From Bacillota bacterium (GTDB lineage Bacteria; Bacillota; Clostridia; Lachnospirales; Lachnospiraceae): a DNA stretch of 28,546 nucleotides. How positions within the stretch are numbered: the first letter of the stretch is position 1; the number at the start of each line of letters is the position of its first letter. The DNA lies in assembly GCA_023420935.1 (NCBI GenBank), contig JAEZUR010000149.1, forward strand, positions 1 through 28,546, read 5' to 3'. The position numbers were made by a program, and so were the translations under genes. Shown here piece after piece: positions 8,112 through 15,098 of the stretch. The notes beneath the pieces are model-generated. The model saw only the letters and a program-made list of their open reading frames with translations. It was not told the DNA's origin and made no database searches.

Positions 8112-8201
8112 TTATCTCTCTATAATAAAGACCCTTCCAACAGGAATATCCATCACGCCACTTATGTATTGAATCGAGCTCACCTCATCTTTTATTTCCA
8201 T
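8112..8201 (-). CDS. Possible 29-residue small protein or start of a frameshifted gene
   Basis: The ATG at 8201 has a good ribosome binding site (AGAGGTGA, about 5 bases upstream) and follows the consensus promoter by about 54 bases. The frame gives 29 residues beginning MEIKDEVSSIQYISGVMDIP, then TAA. In the -1 frame, codons stay open from 8184 to a TGA at 8040-8038 and read as plausible protein (for example KGLYYREIKVHPGCILIYRV). After two stops the same frame reads on to about 7870 with more protein-like text. It may therefore be a decayed gene of about 100 codons with a frameshift and two stops. No family was recognised in any frame. Confidence 0.3.
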   Translation of the reverse strand: MEIKDEVSSIQYISGVMDIPVGRVFIIER

Positions 8202-8261
8202 TGGAATCACCTCTTTCTACAATTAACTGCTATTTCAAATTGATTGATTGGTTATGTCTTA

Positions 8262-8290
8262 ATTATAATCATATATTTTTAATTTGTCAA
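8262..8290 (-). promoter_or_regulatory. Consensus promoter of the orphan transcript
   Basis: On the minus strand TTGACA (8285-8290) and TATAAT (8262-8267) are separated by exactly 17 bases, with both boxes fully consensus. The start falls near 8255. It points away from the ABC genes that begin at 8500. Confidence 0.85.
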
Positions 8291-8431
8291 CCACTTTTAT
8301 TTATATTACATTATTATCTTTCTATTATATGTATTGTGTGCACATTTAAAACAAATTATATGTAATATTAATCATGTTATTGATTTTCATACTCTATAAC
8401 TCGTATTTGCTATTTTTAATTCTTTTCTAAT

Positions 8432-8460
8432 TTGACTTTTATAGGTTTCATGTGTATTAT
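8432..8460 (+). promoter_or_regulatory. Promoter of the ABC ATPase-permease operon
   Basis: TTGACT (8432-8437) and TATTAT (8455-8460) have a 17-base spacer, so transcription should start near 8467. This excludes the upstream in-frame ATG at 8452 as the start of the ATPase. The stretch between this promoter and the divergent one (8291-8431) is very AT-rich; apart from an 8-bp palindrome TGTGCACA (8337-8344) I see nothing in it. Confidence 0.75.
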
Positions 8461-8499
8461 TTACTTAATACAATAATATACCAACAGGGAGGATTTATT

Positions 8500-9213
8500 A
8501 TGCAATTAGAGTTGAAACAGATTGCAAAATCTTTTGAAAGCAAAGAAGTTTTAAAGAGCATAGATTTTACGTTTGAGAAGGGAAAAATTTATGGGCTTCT
8601 GGGCCGAAATGGAGCCGGTAAAACTACATTATTTAATTGTCTAAGCGGAGAATTGGAAGTAGATGAAGGTTCTTCTACTCTATACTTTACCGATCTAGAA
8701 TCATCCAAATGTCAACGGCCATTATCCGATGAAGACATAGGATATGTTTATTCTACGCCTATATTACCCGACTTTTTAACCGGATATGAATTCATAAAAT
8801 TTTATATGGAAGTAAACCAAGAACACATTGACTCTGCTAAAACAGTGGAAGATTATTTTGATATGATGGAATTTAACAAAGAAGACCGACATGCATTAAT
8901 TAAAGGTTACTCACACGGAATGAAAAATAAGCTTCAGATGCTTTGTTACTTCATTACGCAACCTCCAATTATTTTACTGGATGAGCCTCTCACTTCACTA
9001 GACGTGGTAGTTGCGTTAGAAATCAAGAAATTATTAAGAGAGATTCGTAAAGATCGTATCATTATTTTCTCAACTCATATATTGCAGCTCGCAACCGACT
9101 TATGTGACGAGATTGTAATTTTAAATGATGGTAAACTAGAACAAGTAGATCACAACATGCTACATAGCAGTGATTTTGAAGAAAAAATAATTGCTCTATT
9201 AAAAGACGAGTAA
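8500..9213 (+). CDS. ABC transporter ATP-binding protein
   Basis: ATPase subunit of a two-gene ABC system, 237 residues. It has Walker A GRNGAGKT (35-42), Walker B IILLDEP (157-163), a D-loop TSLD (165-168) and the switch histidine H193 in FSTH. The signature region is KGYSHGMKNK (135-144): the usual LSGGQ reads YSHGM. The start is the ATG at 8500, with GGGAGG 7 bases upstream. A longer frame from 8452 begins before the predicted transcription start. The next gene, the membrane subunit, starts 12 bases after the stop. There is no binding protein nearby, so an exporter or a peptide- or drug-resistance system is more likely than an importer. The substrate is unknown. Confidence 0.9.
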   Translation: MQLELKQIAKSFESKEVLKSIDFTFEKGKIYGLLGRNGAGKTTLFNCLSGELEVDEGSSTLYFTDLESSKCQRPLSDEDIGYVYSTPILPDFLTGYEFIKFYMEVNQEHIDSAKTVEDYFDMMEFNKEDRHALIKGYSHGMKNKLQMLCYFITQPPIILLDEPLTSLDVVVALEIKKLLREIRKDRIIIFSTHILQLATDLCDEIVILNDGKLEQVDHNMLHSSDFEEKIIALLKDE

Positions 9214-9225
9214 GGAGAGATTTTT

Positions 9226-10842
9226 ATGATTCAGACTTTAAAAACTACATTTAAGTTGGAAACATCCATGAGCGTGAATGCATTTTTGTTTTATTTTAAA
9301 CGTATACCACTGCTTGGTAGATTGTTTTCTGATAAAATATATGGTCAGGTAAGTTTAAAAACAGCAATATCTGTATTGGTATTTCTATTAAAGATAATGA
9401 AAGAGCTAGTACTAAAATCACTTATGGTTGGTCTCTCCTTATACCTTCCTGTAACGCTCTTTTATTCACACGAACCAGCTCCAATGCAATTGAGCACGTT
9501 CACACATTTATTGTTTGTAATATACTGTGTTATCTTACCATTTTTATTTAGTGATGCTTTTGAACCATCTAGGCCTAAAATTATTGCTGTAAAAATATTG
9601 CATATTCCGGCCAAACGGTATTACCTTTTTGATATTTTTTACAAGACAATACATGATACCATTTTACTTTGTCCTAGTATATGTGTTTTTACTATTCTGG
9701 CGAAAGGTACATTTCTACAAGGTTTGTATTACACTTTGGCACCCTCTCTTATAAACTTAATAGGTGAAGCATTTCATTTATTACTTTACAAGAAGACCAA
9801 GTATGTTCTTCGCAAGCACATGGTATTTTTATCTATATTAATTCTGCTTTTCATTGTAGCCGCGTATTTGCCAGTATTGATACAACTTAATGTACCTACA
9901 GAAACAATATTTTATTCTTTCCCTTTTGCGCTTATTATGTTTGTTGTTAGTTTATGTTCCATTTTATATATTATCCGCTATCAGGATTACGGAAAAGTAT
10001 TTCTTGTTTCCAGCATTGTAGCTGATTCTAAATTGGATAAAAAGAAAGCAGTAAGAGAAGCAACTTTCCGAGAAGTCACTTTAAAAGATGCTGATCTAGC
10101 ATCCTCATTACTGCATCAAGAAACATATAAAAATAAACACGGATATGCTTACCTTAATGCACTTTTTTTTGAGCGACATAGACGTATGCTTTTAAAACCT
10201 ATGTTTATCACACTAGCGTGTATTGGTGTATGCTTCCTTGCAGGAGTAATAGCGATTTTACTTATTCCTGAGTTTTCATCCCTTTATATGATAGGACTTT
10301 CCAAAGGCTTTCCTTCTCTTGTTTTTATCATGTATATCCTGTCAACATTTTTGTGCCAGAGGGCTACGAAAGCAATGTTTTACAACTGTGATATCAGCTT
10401 ACTGCGTTATGCCTATTATAGAAAAAAGAATGTTATACTATTGAACTTTAGAATACGACTTAAAAAGGTATTAATCATGAACGGCCTTCCTGCATTAGCA
10501 ATAGCAGGAACGCTACTTACTTTAGGATTATTAGCTAATCAAAAACATGTTTTATCCATAGTTGCCATTATTATCCTTGTAATAATTTTATCCATTTTCT
10601 TTTCCGTACATCATTTATTTATGTACTATGTATTCCAACCTTTCACTACTGATTTAGACGTAAAAAATCCAGTCTATAAGATTGTAAACGGTATTATTTA
10701 CATGGCCTCATATATGTGCCTTCAGATTCGTCAAGCACCAAGTGCTTTTGTAATTATCATACTTGTGGCTACCATTGTTTATACTATTATTGCATTAATT
10801 CTAATCTTACGTATGGCCCCAAAAACATTTCGAGTTAAATAA
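9226..10842 (+). CDS. ABC transporter membrane subunit, uncharacterised type
   Basis: Polytopic membrane protein of 538 residues with roughly eleven or twelve hydrophobic segments. They lie near residues 62-80, 92-108, 143-160, 165-187, 199-220, 227-250, 323-347, 363-380, 417-437, 441-468 and 506-528. A hydrophilic, charged cytoplasmic stretch (about 251-322) divides it into two halves, as in large ABC-2-like permeases. I recognise no named family. It is translated from AAGGAGAG, 12 bases after the ATPase stop, and surely partners that ATPase. A hairpin follows it. The pair may export a lipid, a peptide or a drug; nothing in the sequence decides this. Confidence 0.85.
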   Translation: MIQTLKTTFKLETSMSVNAFLFYFKRIPLLGRLFSDKIYGQVSLKTAISVLVFLLKIMKELVLKSLMVGLSLYLPVTLFYSHEPAPMQLSTFTHLLFVIYCVILPFLFSDAFEPSRPKIIAVKILHIPAKRYYLFDIFYKTIHDTILLCPSICVFTILAKGTFLQGLYYTLAPSLINLIGEAFHLLLYKKTKYVLRKHMVFLSILILLFIVAAYLPVLIQLNVPTETIFYSFPFALIMFVVSLCSILYIIRYQDYGKVFLVSSIVADSKLDKKKAVREATFREVTLKDADLASSLLHQETYKNKHGYAYLNALFFERHRRMLLKPMFITLACIGVCFLAGVIAILLIPEFSSLYMIGLSKGFPSLVFIMYILSTFLCQRATKAMFYNCDISLLRYAYYRKKNVILLNFRIRLKKVLIMNGLPALAIAGTLLTLGLLANQKHVLSIVAIIILVIILSIFFSVHHLFMYYVFQPFTTDLDVKNPVYKIVNGIIYMASYMCLQIRQAPSAFVIIILVATIVYTIIALILILRMAPKTFRVK

Positions 10843-10870
10843 AAATCTTTCCTAACTACTAAATAGAGAA

Positions 10871-10921
10871 GGAGTTGTTACAAATAGCATCCATCTTAAT
10901 CTGCTACTCCGTAACAACTCC
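10871..10921. terminator. Terminator between the convergent ABC permease and cyclic-nucleotide-domain genes
   Basis: GGAGTTGTTAC (10871-10881) pairs perfectly with GTAACAACTCC (10911-10921). TAGCA (10885-10889) and TGCTA (10902-10906) continue the fold inside the loop. On the plus strand it is followed by AATTTTAATTATT, a weak T-tract. It lies 29 bases past the permease stop and 16 bases from the end of the opposite gene, so it may serve both. Confidence 0.7.
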
Positions 10922-10936
10922 AATTTTAATTATTAA

Positions 10937-13270
10937 TTACTTTTCCGTATAGAACTTTTGGGTATCTAACAATTCTTTTGTAATCTCAATATTATCCTTT
11001 TGAAGTGCTCGATATCTTAAATCAATTTCTTTTATTTTGGCATTTCTTTCTCGATAGAATCTTGCCATCGCTTCGTCAAATAATGGCTGCGATGCTAATT
11101 TCTCACGTATCACTTTAGAGAATGGGCAATAGGTTGCTAATAATTCACGTACTGGTTTGTTTAATCGTATTGCTCCTTGTGATTCGCTTTTAATCCATAT
11201 CTCATAATCGCTGGTAAATACTTCTCTTGTATTACCTCGATTTTTTTGTATCTGAGACTTTAATTTCTCTTTTCTTTCTTCAGAAAGATCACGATTTTTA
11301 CGGTAGAATTGAATATAGTCAGAGTATTCGCTGGTTAACGATTTGTATTTAATATTGTTCCATGCTGTTCCTTGGATGGTACGACAAATCTCCCATCGAT
11401 ATCTTCCTAGAATTTTGATTAAGGTCTCTTCTAAATCCGTTTCTAAAAATGCTGGAAGCAGAAATCTTCCACTGGTATTTCTCTTTCTTCCCGTAATATC
11501 TTGCCACATAACACCATTTGTTCCATGGTTTGGAAGAACAACAATATCAGGAAATACTTCTTCTATAATATATTCTCTTTTTATCTTCTTAACCTCATCA
11601 ACATATAATGATTCTCTTACAAACACAGAATAATCAATCATAAGTATACGACGTATGGCAGCATTTATTTCATTGGCAGTAACATATGTTTTCTCAATAC
11701 TTCCTACAAAACTATCTTCGTAAAGCATTGGAACAAAGATACTAATCTGACCACTAGTGATACGATTATTATATTTAAACATATTTTGAATCTCATATTG
11801 TAATTTCTTAATAGGATTCTCAAGATATTCTTTTTCTTCCTCTGGTTTGAGCTGATTGGACTTCTTCATGGTACGAATCATTTCATAATAATCCAGATCA
11901 AACTCACTCTTAGAAGGCTCTTTCTTTCCCTCATAAACTAAAGTCAACCAATCTTTGATATTATATACCTTGCATGGGCCAGTTCCATCATCACGTTCTT
12001 CCATACCATATAGTGAAATTAAACGTTCCTTAGATAGTAATCGTTCATCCATATATCCATATTTCAAAAACATATCAATCACTTTAGTAGCATCTTTATG
12101 TTGGTACGCTCTAAGGAATACTGCTTCATAGATTTGATAGTAAATTTCTATCATTTGTCTCCTAAGTTTTCTTGCACTATCCTCACTCGAAGACTTGTCC
12201 TGAAGATTAACAAAGCTTTCCATTAACTTGAAGAATACTTCACTGGTTTCTTTTGATAGATTGGCATATGCTAAAATCTGTGTTAATGATCCTTTTAACG
12301 CACCCATAATCTCAACTTCATTGACTTCACTAGAAGAGGAGGCTTGCTCTTTTGAAGGTTCGTTGGAGCTTCCAGACAAAAGTTCATAATAAATCTTTTC
12401 CATGGCATCTCGTTCGATTGGTAACTTACGGCCAGCTTTTTCTTCAAATAACGTTTCAATATCATTTATCATATCAATTACTTCATCCAGGATATCAATT
12501 AACTTTTTATTACCAATTCCAGCAAGACCTAGATCCATTGCTAACTTAGCAATGCATCGAAATAGGCAATTTGGAGTGTTGTTAATTAAACCTTCTGACA
12601 TTTCGAAGACATAACAAGAAATCTCAGTACACTCATTAATAAGATTATTAATAATGTCTGCTTGTTCTTCAATATGGTATAAACATATGGTATTACTTTG
12701 CCCATAAAAATTCTTCTGAAGATCTAGCGGAATGCTATTACATGCCAAATAATACTCTAACTTCTTATCTTCTATCATAGATTCCATCTCAAACGGCTCA
12801 AGATCTTCTAGCACAGAAACTTTATTAATATTATATCCGCTCTGTGTTCCCATCTGTTGATATAAGGTATAGTATTTGTCCAAAAAACCTCTAAGAGTTA
12901 CCGCTTTTTTCATAAGCAAATGATGTATGTTTACAATTTCTTTCATATATCTACTCAAGGAAGCCACGATAAGTCCTGCATAATCCTTATTTGCATTTAG
13001 AATCATTTCTATACTGTCAATATGATCAACTGGAAATACATATAATACTAAATTATCATACGCGGTATAAGTTACCCCGTATCTCCCCGTGTATATATCA
13101 CATATTCCAAGAAAATTACCAGATCCAATGATGGTTCTAACGCCATTTCGAAAAACCTCAACGCGTCCTTTTAGCACAAGACTGATACTATTGACTGGTT
13201 GGTTCTCCTCGTATACTACTGTTGATTTCAATATTTGATTCACTGCATTCATATTTAATTTCATATCCAT
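10937..13270 (-). CDS. Large protein with N-terminal cyclic-nucleotide-binding-like domain
   Basis: A 777-residue protein. Residues about 8-130 form a CRP-type beta-roll (NQPVNSISLVLKGRVEVFRN, then GSGNFLG). The phosphate-binding cassette is divergent. Where CRP has Gly-Glu and a conserved Arg, this protein reads LGICDIYTGRYGVTYTA (54-70), without the Glu and with a shifted Arg, so cAMP binding is doubtful. The remaining 640 residues are mainly helical and charged. They include a Ser/Glu-rich link near residue 325 and a conserved-looking patch PNHGTNGVMWQDITG at 580-594, and I recognise no family in them. There is no helix-turn-helix, membrane segment or signal peptide. The ATG at 13270 is chosen because GGGTGAG precedes it and the promoter -10 box lies at 13310-13315, so the longer TTG frame from 13321 would start before the transcript. 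The ATG at 13264 is also possible. Confidence 0.8.
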   Translation of the reverse strand: MDMKLNMNAVNQILKSTVVYEENQPVNSISLVLKGRVEVFRNGVRTIIGSGNFLGICDIYTGRYGVTYTAYDNLVLYVFPVDHIDSIEMILNANKDYAGLIVASLSRYMKEIVNIHHLLMKKAVTLRGFLDKYYTLYQQMGTQSGYNINKVSVLEDLEPFEMESMIEDKKLEYYLACNSIPLDLQKNFYGQSNTICLYHIEEQADIINNLINECTEISCYVFEMSEGLINNTPNCLFRCIAKLAMDLGLAGIGNKKLIDILDEVIDMINDIETLFEEKAGRKLPIERDAMEKIYYELLSGSSNEPSKEQASSSSEVNEVEIMGALKGSLTQILAYANLSKETSEVFFKLMESFVNLQDKSSSEDSARKLRRQMIEIYYQIYEAVFLRAYQHKDATKVIDMFLKYGYMDERLLSKERLISLYGMEERDDGTGPCKVYNIKDWLTLVYEGKKEPSKSEFDLDYYEMIRTMKKSNQLKPEEEKEYLENPIKKLQYEIQNMFKYNNRITSGQISIFVPMLYEDSFVGSIEKTYVTANEINAAIRRILMIDYSVFVRESLYVDEVKKIKREYIIEEVFPDIVVLPNHGTNGVMWQDITGRKRNTSGRFLLPAFLETDLEETLIKILGRYRWEICRTIQGTAWNNIKYKSLTSEYSDYIQFYRKNRDLSEERKEKLKSQIQKNRGNTREVFTSDYEIWIKSESQGAIRLNKPVRELLATYCPFSKVIREKLASQPLFDEAMARFYRERNAKIKEIDLRYRALQKDNIEITKELLDTQKFYTEK

Positions 13271-13309
13271 ATGCTCACCCCGATGTTCCGTATATTTAAA
13301 CTCTCTTTC

Positions 13310-13338
13310 ATTATAATCCAAGTTTGCATGATAGTAAA
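13310..13338 (-). promoter_or_regulatory. Promoter of the cyclic-nucleotide-domain gene
   Basis: On the minus strand TTTACT (13333-13338) and TATAAT (13310-13315) are 17 bases apart. Transcription would start near 13303, about 33 bases before the chosen ATG. It lies just downstream of the SRP RNA terminator, so this gene is transcribed separately from ffs. Confidence 0.65.
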
Positions 13339-13356
13339 TGGTTTATCTCATTTTGT

Positions 13357-13391
13357 AAAAAAATAGCCGCCCACATCTAATGTGGTCGACT
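13357..13391 (-). terminator. SRP RNA terminator
   Basis: The arms AGCCGCCCACAT (13365-13376) and ATGTGGTCGACT (13380-13391) pair around a three-base loop, with one G-A mismatch and one G-U pair in the RNA. On the minus strand the stem is followed by A and seven T (13357-13363). It begins about 10 bases past the 3' end of the SRP RNA. Confidence 0.88.
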
Positions 13392-13400
13392 TATATAATA

Positions 13401-13666
13401 ATCCGTGCATCTTGCTTTGAATCTACTTCATGGACGTTACCTCTACAGTTAACTCAGTCCAGGCTGCCTCACGGCACACAGGAGGTTTTGCTTAGTGCTG
13501 CTTCATTCCTGACCTGACACGGTTCACAAATTCCTGTTGCGTAAGACCCAAACGTCAACGCCACTTATAAAGGGCAGCTCCACAAATATAGACCCGGGGC
13601 AAGATATCACCCCTGCTATAGCGGATTGCAGGTACAGGGCACCGCTGTCTCCCCGGCTGCACGGAA
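13401..13666 (-). ncRNA. ffs: Signal recognition particle RNA (4.5S/6S, long Gram-positive type with Alu domain)
   Basis: RNA core of the signal recognition particle, which binds Ffh and targets nascent membrane proteins. On the minus strand the 5' part contains GCGGTGCCCTGTACCTGCAA followed by TCCGCTATAGCAGGG, the Alu-domain segment seen in Bacillus scRNA. The S domain contains GTGAACCGTGTCAGGTCAGG then AATGAAGCAGCACTAAGC, the universal Ffh-binding core with a GGAA tetraloop (13506-13509). The ends close through CCGTGCA (13658-13664) and TGCACGG (13403-13409), giving about 266 nt, the usual size for this type. The tetraloop is closed by A-U rather than the common C-G pair. The ends are placed from the closing helix and are good to a few bases. 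Confidence 0.95.
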
Positions 13667-13755
13667 ATCTTATGACTATTTTATGCTGCTAATTAATCTT
13701 AAATGCTATATTTTAATTATATAATATAACTACTTCGTTTCTAGCAGTGAATATC

Positions 13756-13784
13756 AGTATACTGTTTTTCGGAGCTTGTGTCAA
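13756..13784 (-). promoter_or_regulatory. Promoter of the SRP RNA gene
   Basis: On the minus strand TTGACA (13779-13784) and TATACT (13756-13761) are 17 bases apart. The start would be near 13749, about 80 bases before the mature 5' end, so a precursor would need trimming, as known for Bacillus scRNA. The -35 box is only 6 bases past the tadA stop. The AT-rich leader contains no better-placed promoter that I can see. Confidence 0.7.
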
Positions 13785-13790
13785 GGGGAA

Positions 13791-14270
13791 CTAATGGAAT
13801 TTTTCCAGGGATGAATGCTTTTTTTCTTCCCTTAATTCTCGAAAAAATTTCTGTAATAACCCACTACATTCCTGCTCTAAAATGCCTGTCTCCAACTCAA
13901 CCTGATGATTAAATCCTTCCATTTGCAACAGATTTAATACCGAACCAGCACATCCAGCTTTGGAATTCATACTTCCTATCACAACTTTTTCTATTCTAGC
14001 TTGAACAATAGCACCCGCACACATTGGGCAAGGTTCCAGTGTAATATACATCGTACACTCTTCTAATCTCCAATCTCCTAAGACTCTACTAGCCTTATCG
14101 ATGGCTAATATCTCAGCATGAGCTAATGTATTTTTTTTCGTATTTCTCTTATTGTATGCCCTGGCTATAATTTTATCTCGATATACGATTACGCATCCAA
14201 TTGGAACTTCTTTTAACTTATATGCTTTCATTGCCTGTTTTATGGCTTCTTTCATATACTGTTCTTTCAT
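13791..14270 (-). CDS. tadA: tRNA(Arg) adenosine-34 deaminase TadA
   Basis: Converts adenosine 34 of tRNA-Arg(ACG) to inosine so that one tRNA reads three arginine codons; cytoplasmic and usually essential. The zinc and catalytic motifs are HAE (51-53, Glu as proton shuttle) and PCPMC (80-84, zinc-binding cysteines). The region around VPIGCVIV and the tail EECSGLLQKFF also fit the family, and 159 residues is typical. The ATG at 14270 is chosen because GGGAG sits 6 bases upstream; a frame six codons longer from GTG at 14288 would include that site as codons. It is divergent from the radical SAM gene and lies just upstream of the SRP RNA, an arrangement known from Bacillus. Confidence 0.95.
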   Translation of the reverse strand: MKEQYMKEAIKQAMKAYKLKEVPIGCVIVYRDKIIARAYNKRNTKKNTLAHAEILAIDKASRVLGDWRLEECTMYITLEPCPMCAGAIVQARIEKVVIGSMNSKAGCAGSVLNLLQMEGFNHQVELETGILEQECSGLLQKFFRELREEKKHSSLEKFH

Positions 14271-14309
14271 AAACAACTCCCGCTGCACAAAATAATGAAT
14301 CCGAACTAA

Positions 14310-14338
14310 TTGCTGTTCTTTTGACTGTGTGCTATATT
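14310..14338 (+). promoter_or_regulatory. Promoter of the radical SAM-acetyltransferase operon
   Basis: TTGCTG (14310-14315) and TATATT (14333-14338) have a 17-base spacer. The start would be near 14345, which excludes the upstream in-frame ATG at 14329. The -35 box is weak. Confidence 0.5.
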
Positions 14339-14370
14339 ATATAGTAACATGTTCAAATGGAGGTGGCAAT

Positions 14371-15081
14371 ATGCAAATAAAAGGCTTTAATAAGACAACT
14401 TTATTGGATTACCCAGGTCATCTAGCATCAACTATATTTCTAGGTACTTGTGATTTTCGTTGTCCATTTTGTCATAATGCGTCTTTGGTTATATCGCCAC
14501 AGATGCAGCCATGTATTCCAACCGACGAAATCCTTTCTACTTTACAAAAAAGAAAGAACATATTAGAGGGTGTCTGCATCTCTGGCGGCGAACCAACCCT
14601 ACAAAACGAATTACCTCACTTTATTGAACAAATAAAAAGTCTAGGTCTTAAGGTTAAATTGGACACCAACGGTAATAATCCAAGCATGATACAAGAACTA
14701 TTAAATCTAAACTATATTGATTACATCGCCATGGATATAAAAAATTCCAAAGATAACTATTTAAAAACCATTGGAAGAACAAGCTCCAGTGATTGTTTTA
14801 ATATTTTAGATAATATAGAGAACAGTATAGATTTGATTCAATCAAGTGAGATAGATTACGAATTCCGTACAACTGTTGTAAAAGAGCTTCATTCAGAGAG
14901 AGACTTTATAGAAATAGGAAAATGGATTCGCGGCGCTAGGCGATACTTTTTACAGTCATATATCGACTCAGGTAATACAATTCAAAGCGGCTTTAGCCCT
15001 TACACCAAATCTGAGCTTGTACATTTTAAGACTTTACTGGAACCATACGTAAACAACGTTGAAATTAGAGGTATCGATTAA
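14371..15081 (+). CDS. Radical SAM activating protein (anaerobic ribonucleotide reductase activase-like)
   Basis: A radical S-adenosylmethionine enzyme of 236 residues that resembles the activases generating glycyl radicals in partner enzymes. The cluster motif is C27-x3-C31-x2-C34 in GTCDFRCPFCHN, and the SAM-binding motif is GGEPT (72-76). The opening IKGFNKTTLLDYPGHLASTI is characteristic of the NrdG2 type, annotated as anaerobic ribonucleoside-triphosphate reductase activating protein. No reductase (nrdD) gene lies in the window, so the partner is unproven and no gene symbol is given. The ATG at 14371 has GGAGG 8 bases upstream. The acetyltransferase gene follows after 17 bases with its own AGGAGG site, so the two are probably co-transcribed. 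Confidence 0.85.
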   Translation: MQIKGFNKTTLLDYPGHLASTIFLGTCDFRCPFCHNASLVISPQMQPCIPTDEILSTLQKRKNILEGVCISGGEPTLQNELPHFIEQIKSLGLKVKLDTNGNNPSMIQELLNLNYIDYIAMDIKNSKDNYLKTIGRTSSSDCFNILDNIENSIDLIQSSEIDYEFRTTVVKELHSERDFIEIGKWIRGARRYFLQSYIDSGNTIQSGFSPYTKSELVHFKTLLEPYVNNVEIRGID

Positions 15082-15098
15082 GCACAAAGGAGGATGTC

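Larger units (their letters stand above)
7812..8255 (-). ncRNA. Orphan transcription unit of about 440 nt, possible structured RNA
   Basis: This stretch fills most of the 894-base gap between the DUF4867 gene and the ABC ATPase gene. It is bounded by a consensus promoter and a strong terminator, but has no long reading frame. Nested inverted repeats could fold it. ATTCAATAC (8036-8044) pairs with GTATTGAAT (8166-8174); inside that, GTGATG (8046-8051) pairs with CATCAC (8151-8156), then TTGG (8052-8055) with CCAA (8137-8140). A 16-base perfect palindrome lies at 8082-8097, and CTTTG/CAAAG lies at 7972-7987. The 8038-8200 part looks richer in G and C than its flanks. I did not recognise tmRNA, RNase P RNA, 6S RNA or a known riboswitch in it. 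It could instead be the message of a small or decayed gene; see the next entry. Confidence 0.35.

Noticed and set aside
8046..8243. Plus-strand frame of 65 codons in the gap before the ABC genes
   Set aside because: It has no ribosome binding site, runs against the consensus promoter and terminator on the other strand, and its translation looks like the antisense of the minus-strand frames.
7812..8255. tmRNA, RNase P RNA or 6S RNA as identity of the orphan transcript
   Set aside because: I see no tRNA-like ends or tag frame, none of the RNase P conserved segments that I know, and the length does not fit 6S RNA.
8452..8499. Sixteen-codon N-terminal extension of the ABC ATPase
   Set aside because: It overlaps the -10 box at 8455-8460, and the ATG at 8500 has a strong ribosome binding site.
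13271..13321. TTG-started N-terminal extension of the cyclic-nucleotide-domain protein
   Set aside because: It contains the -10 box of the gene's own promoter, and GGGTGAG marks the ATG at 13270.
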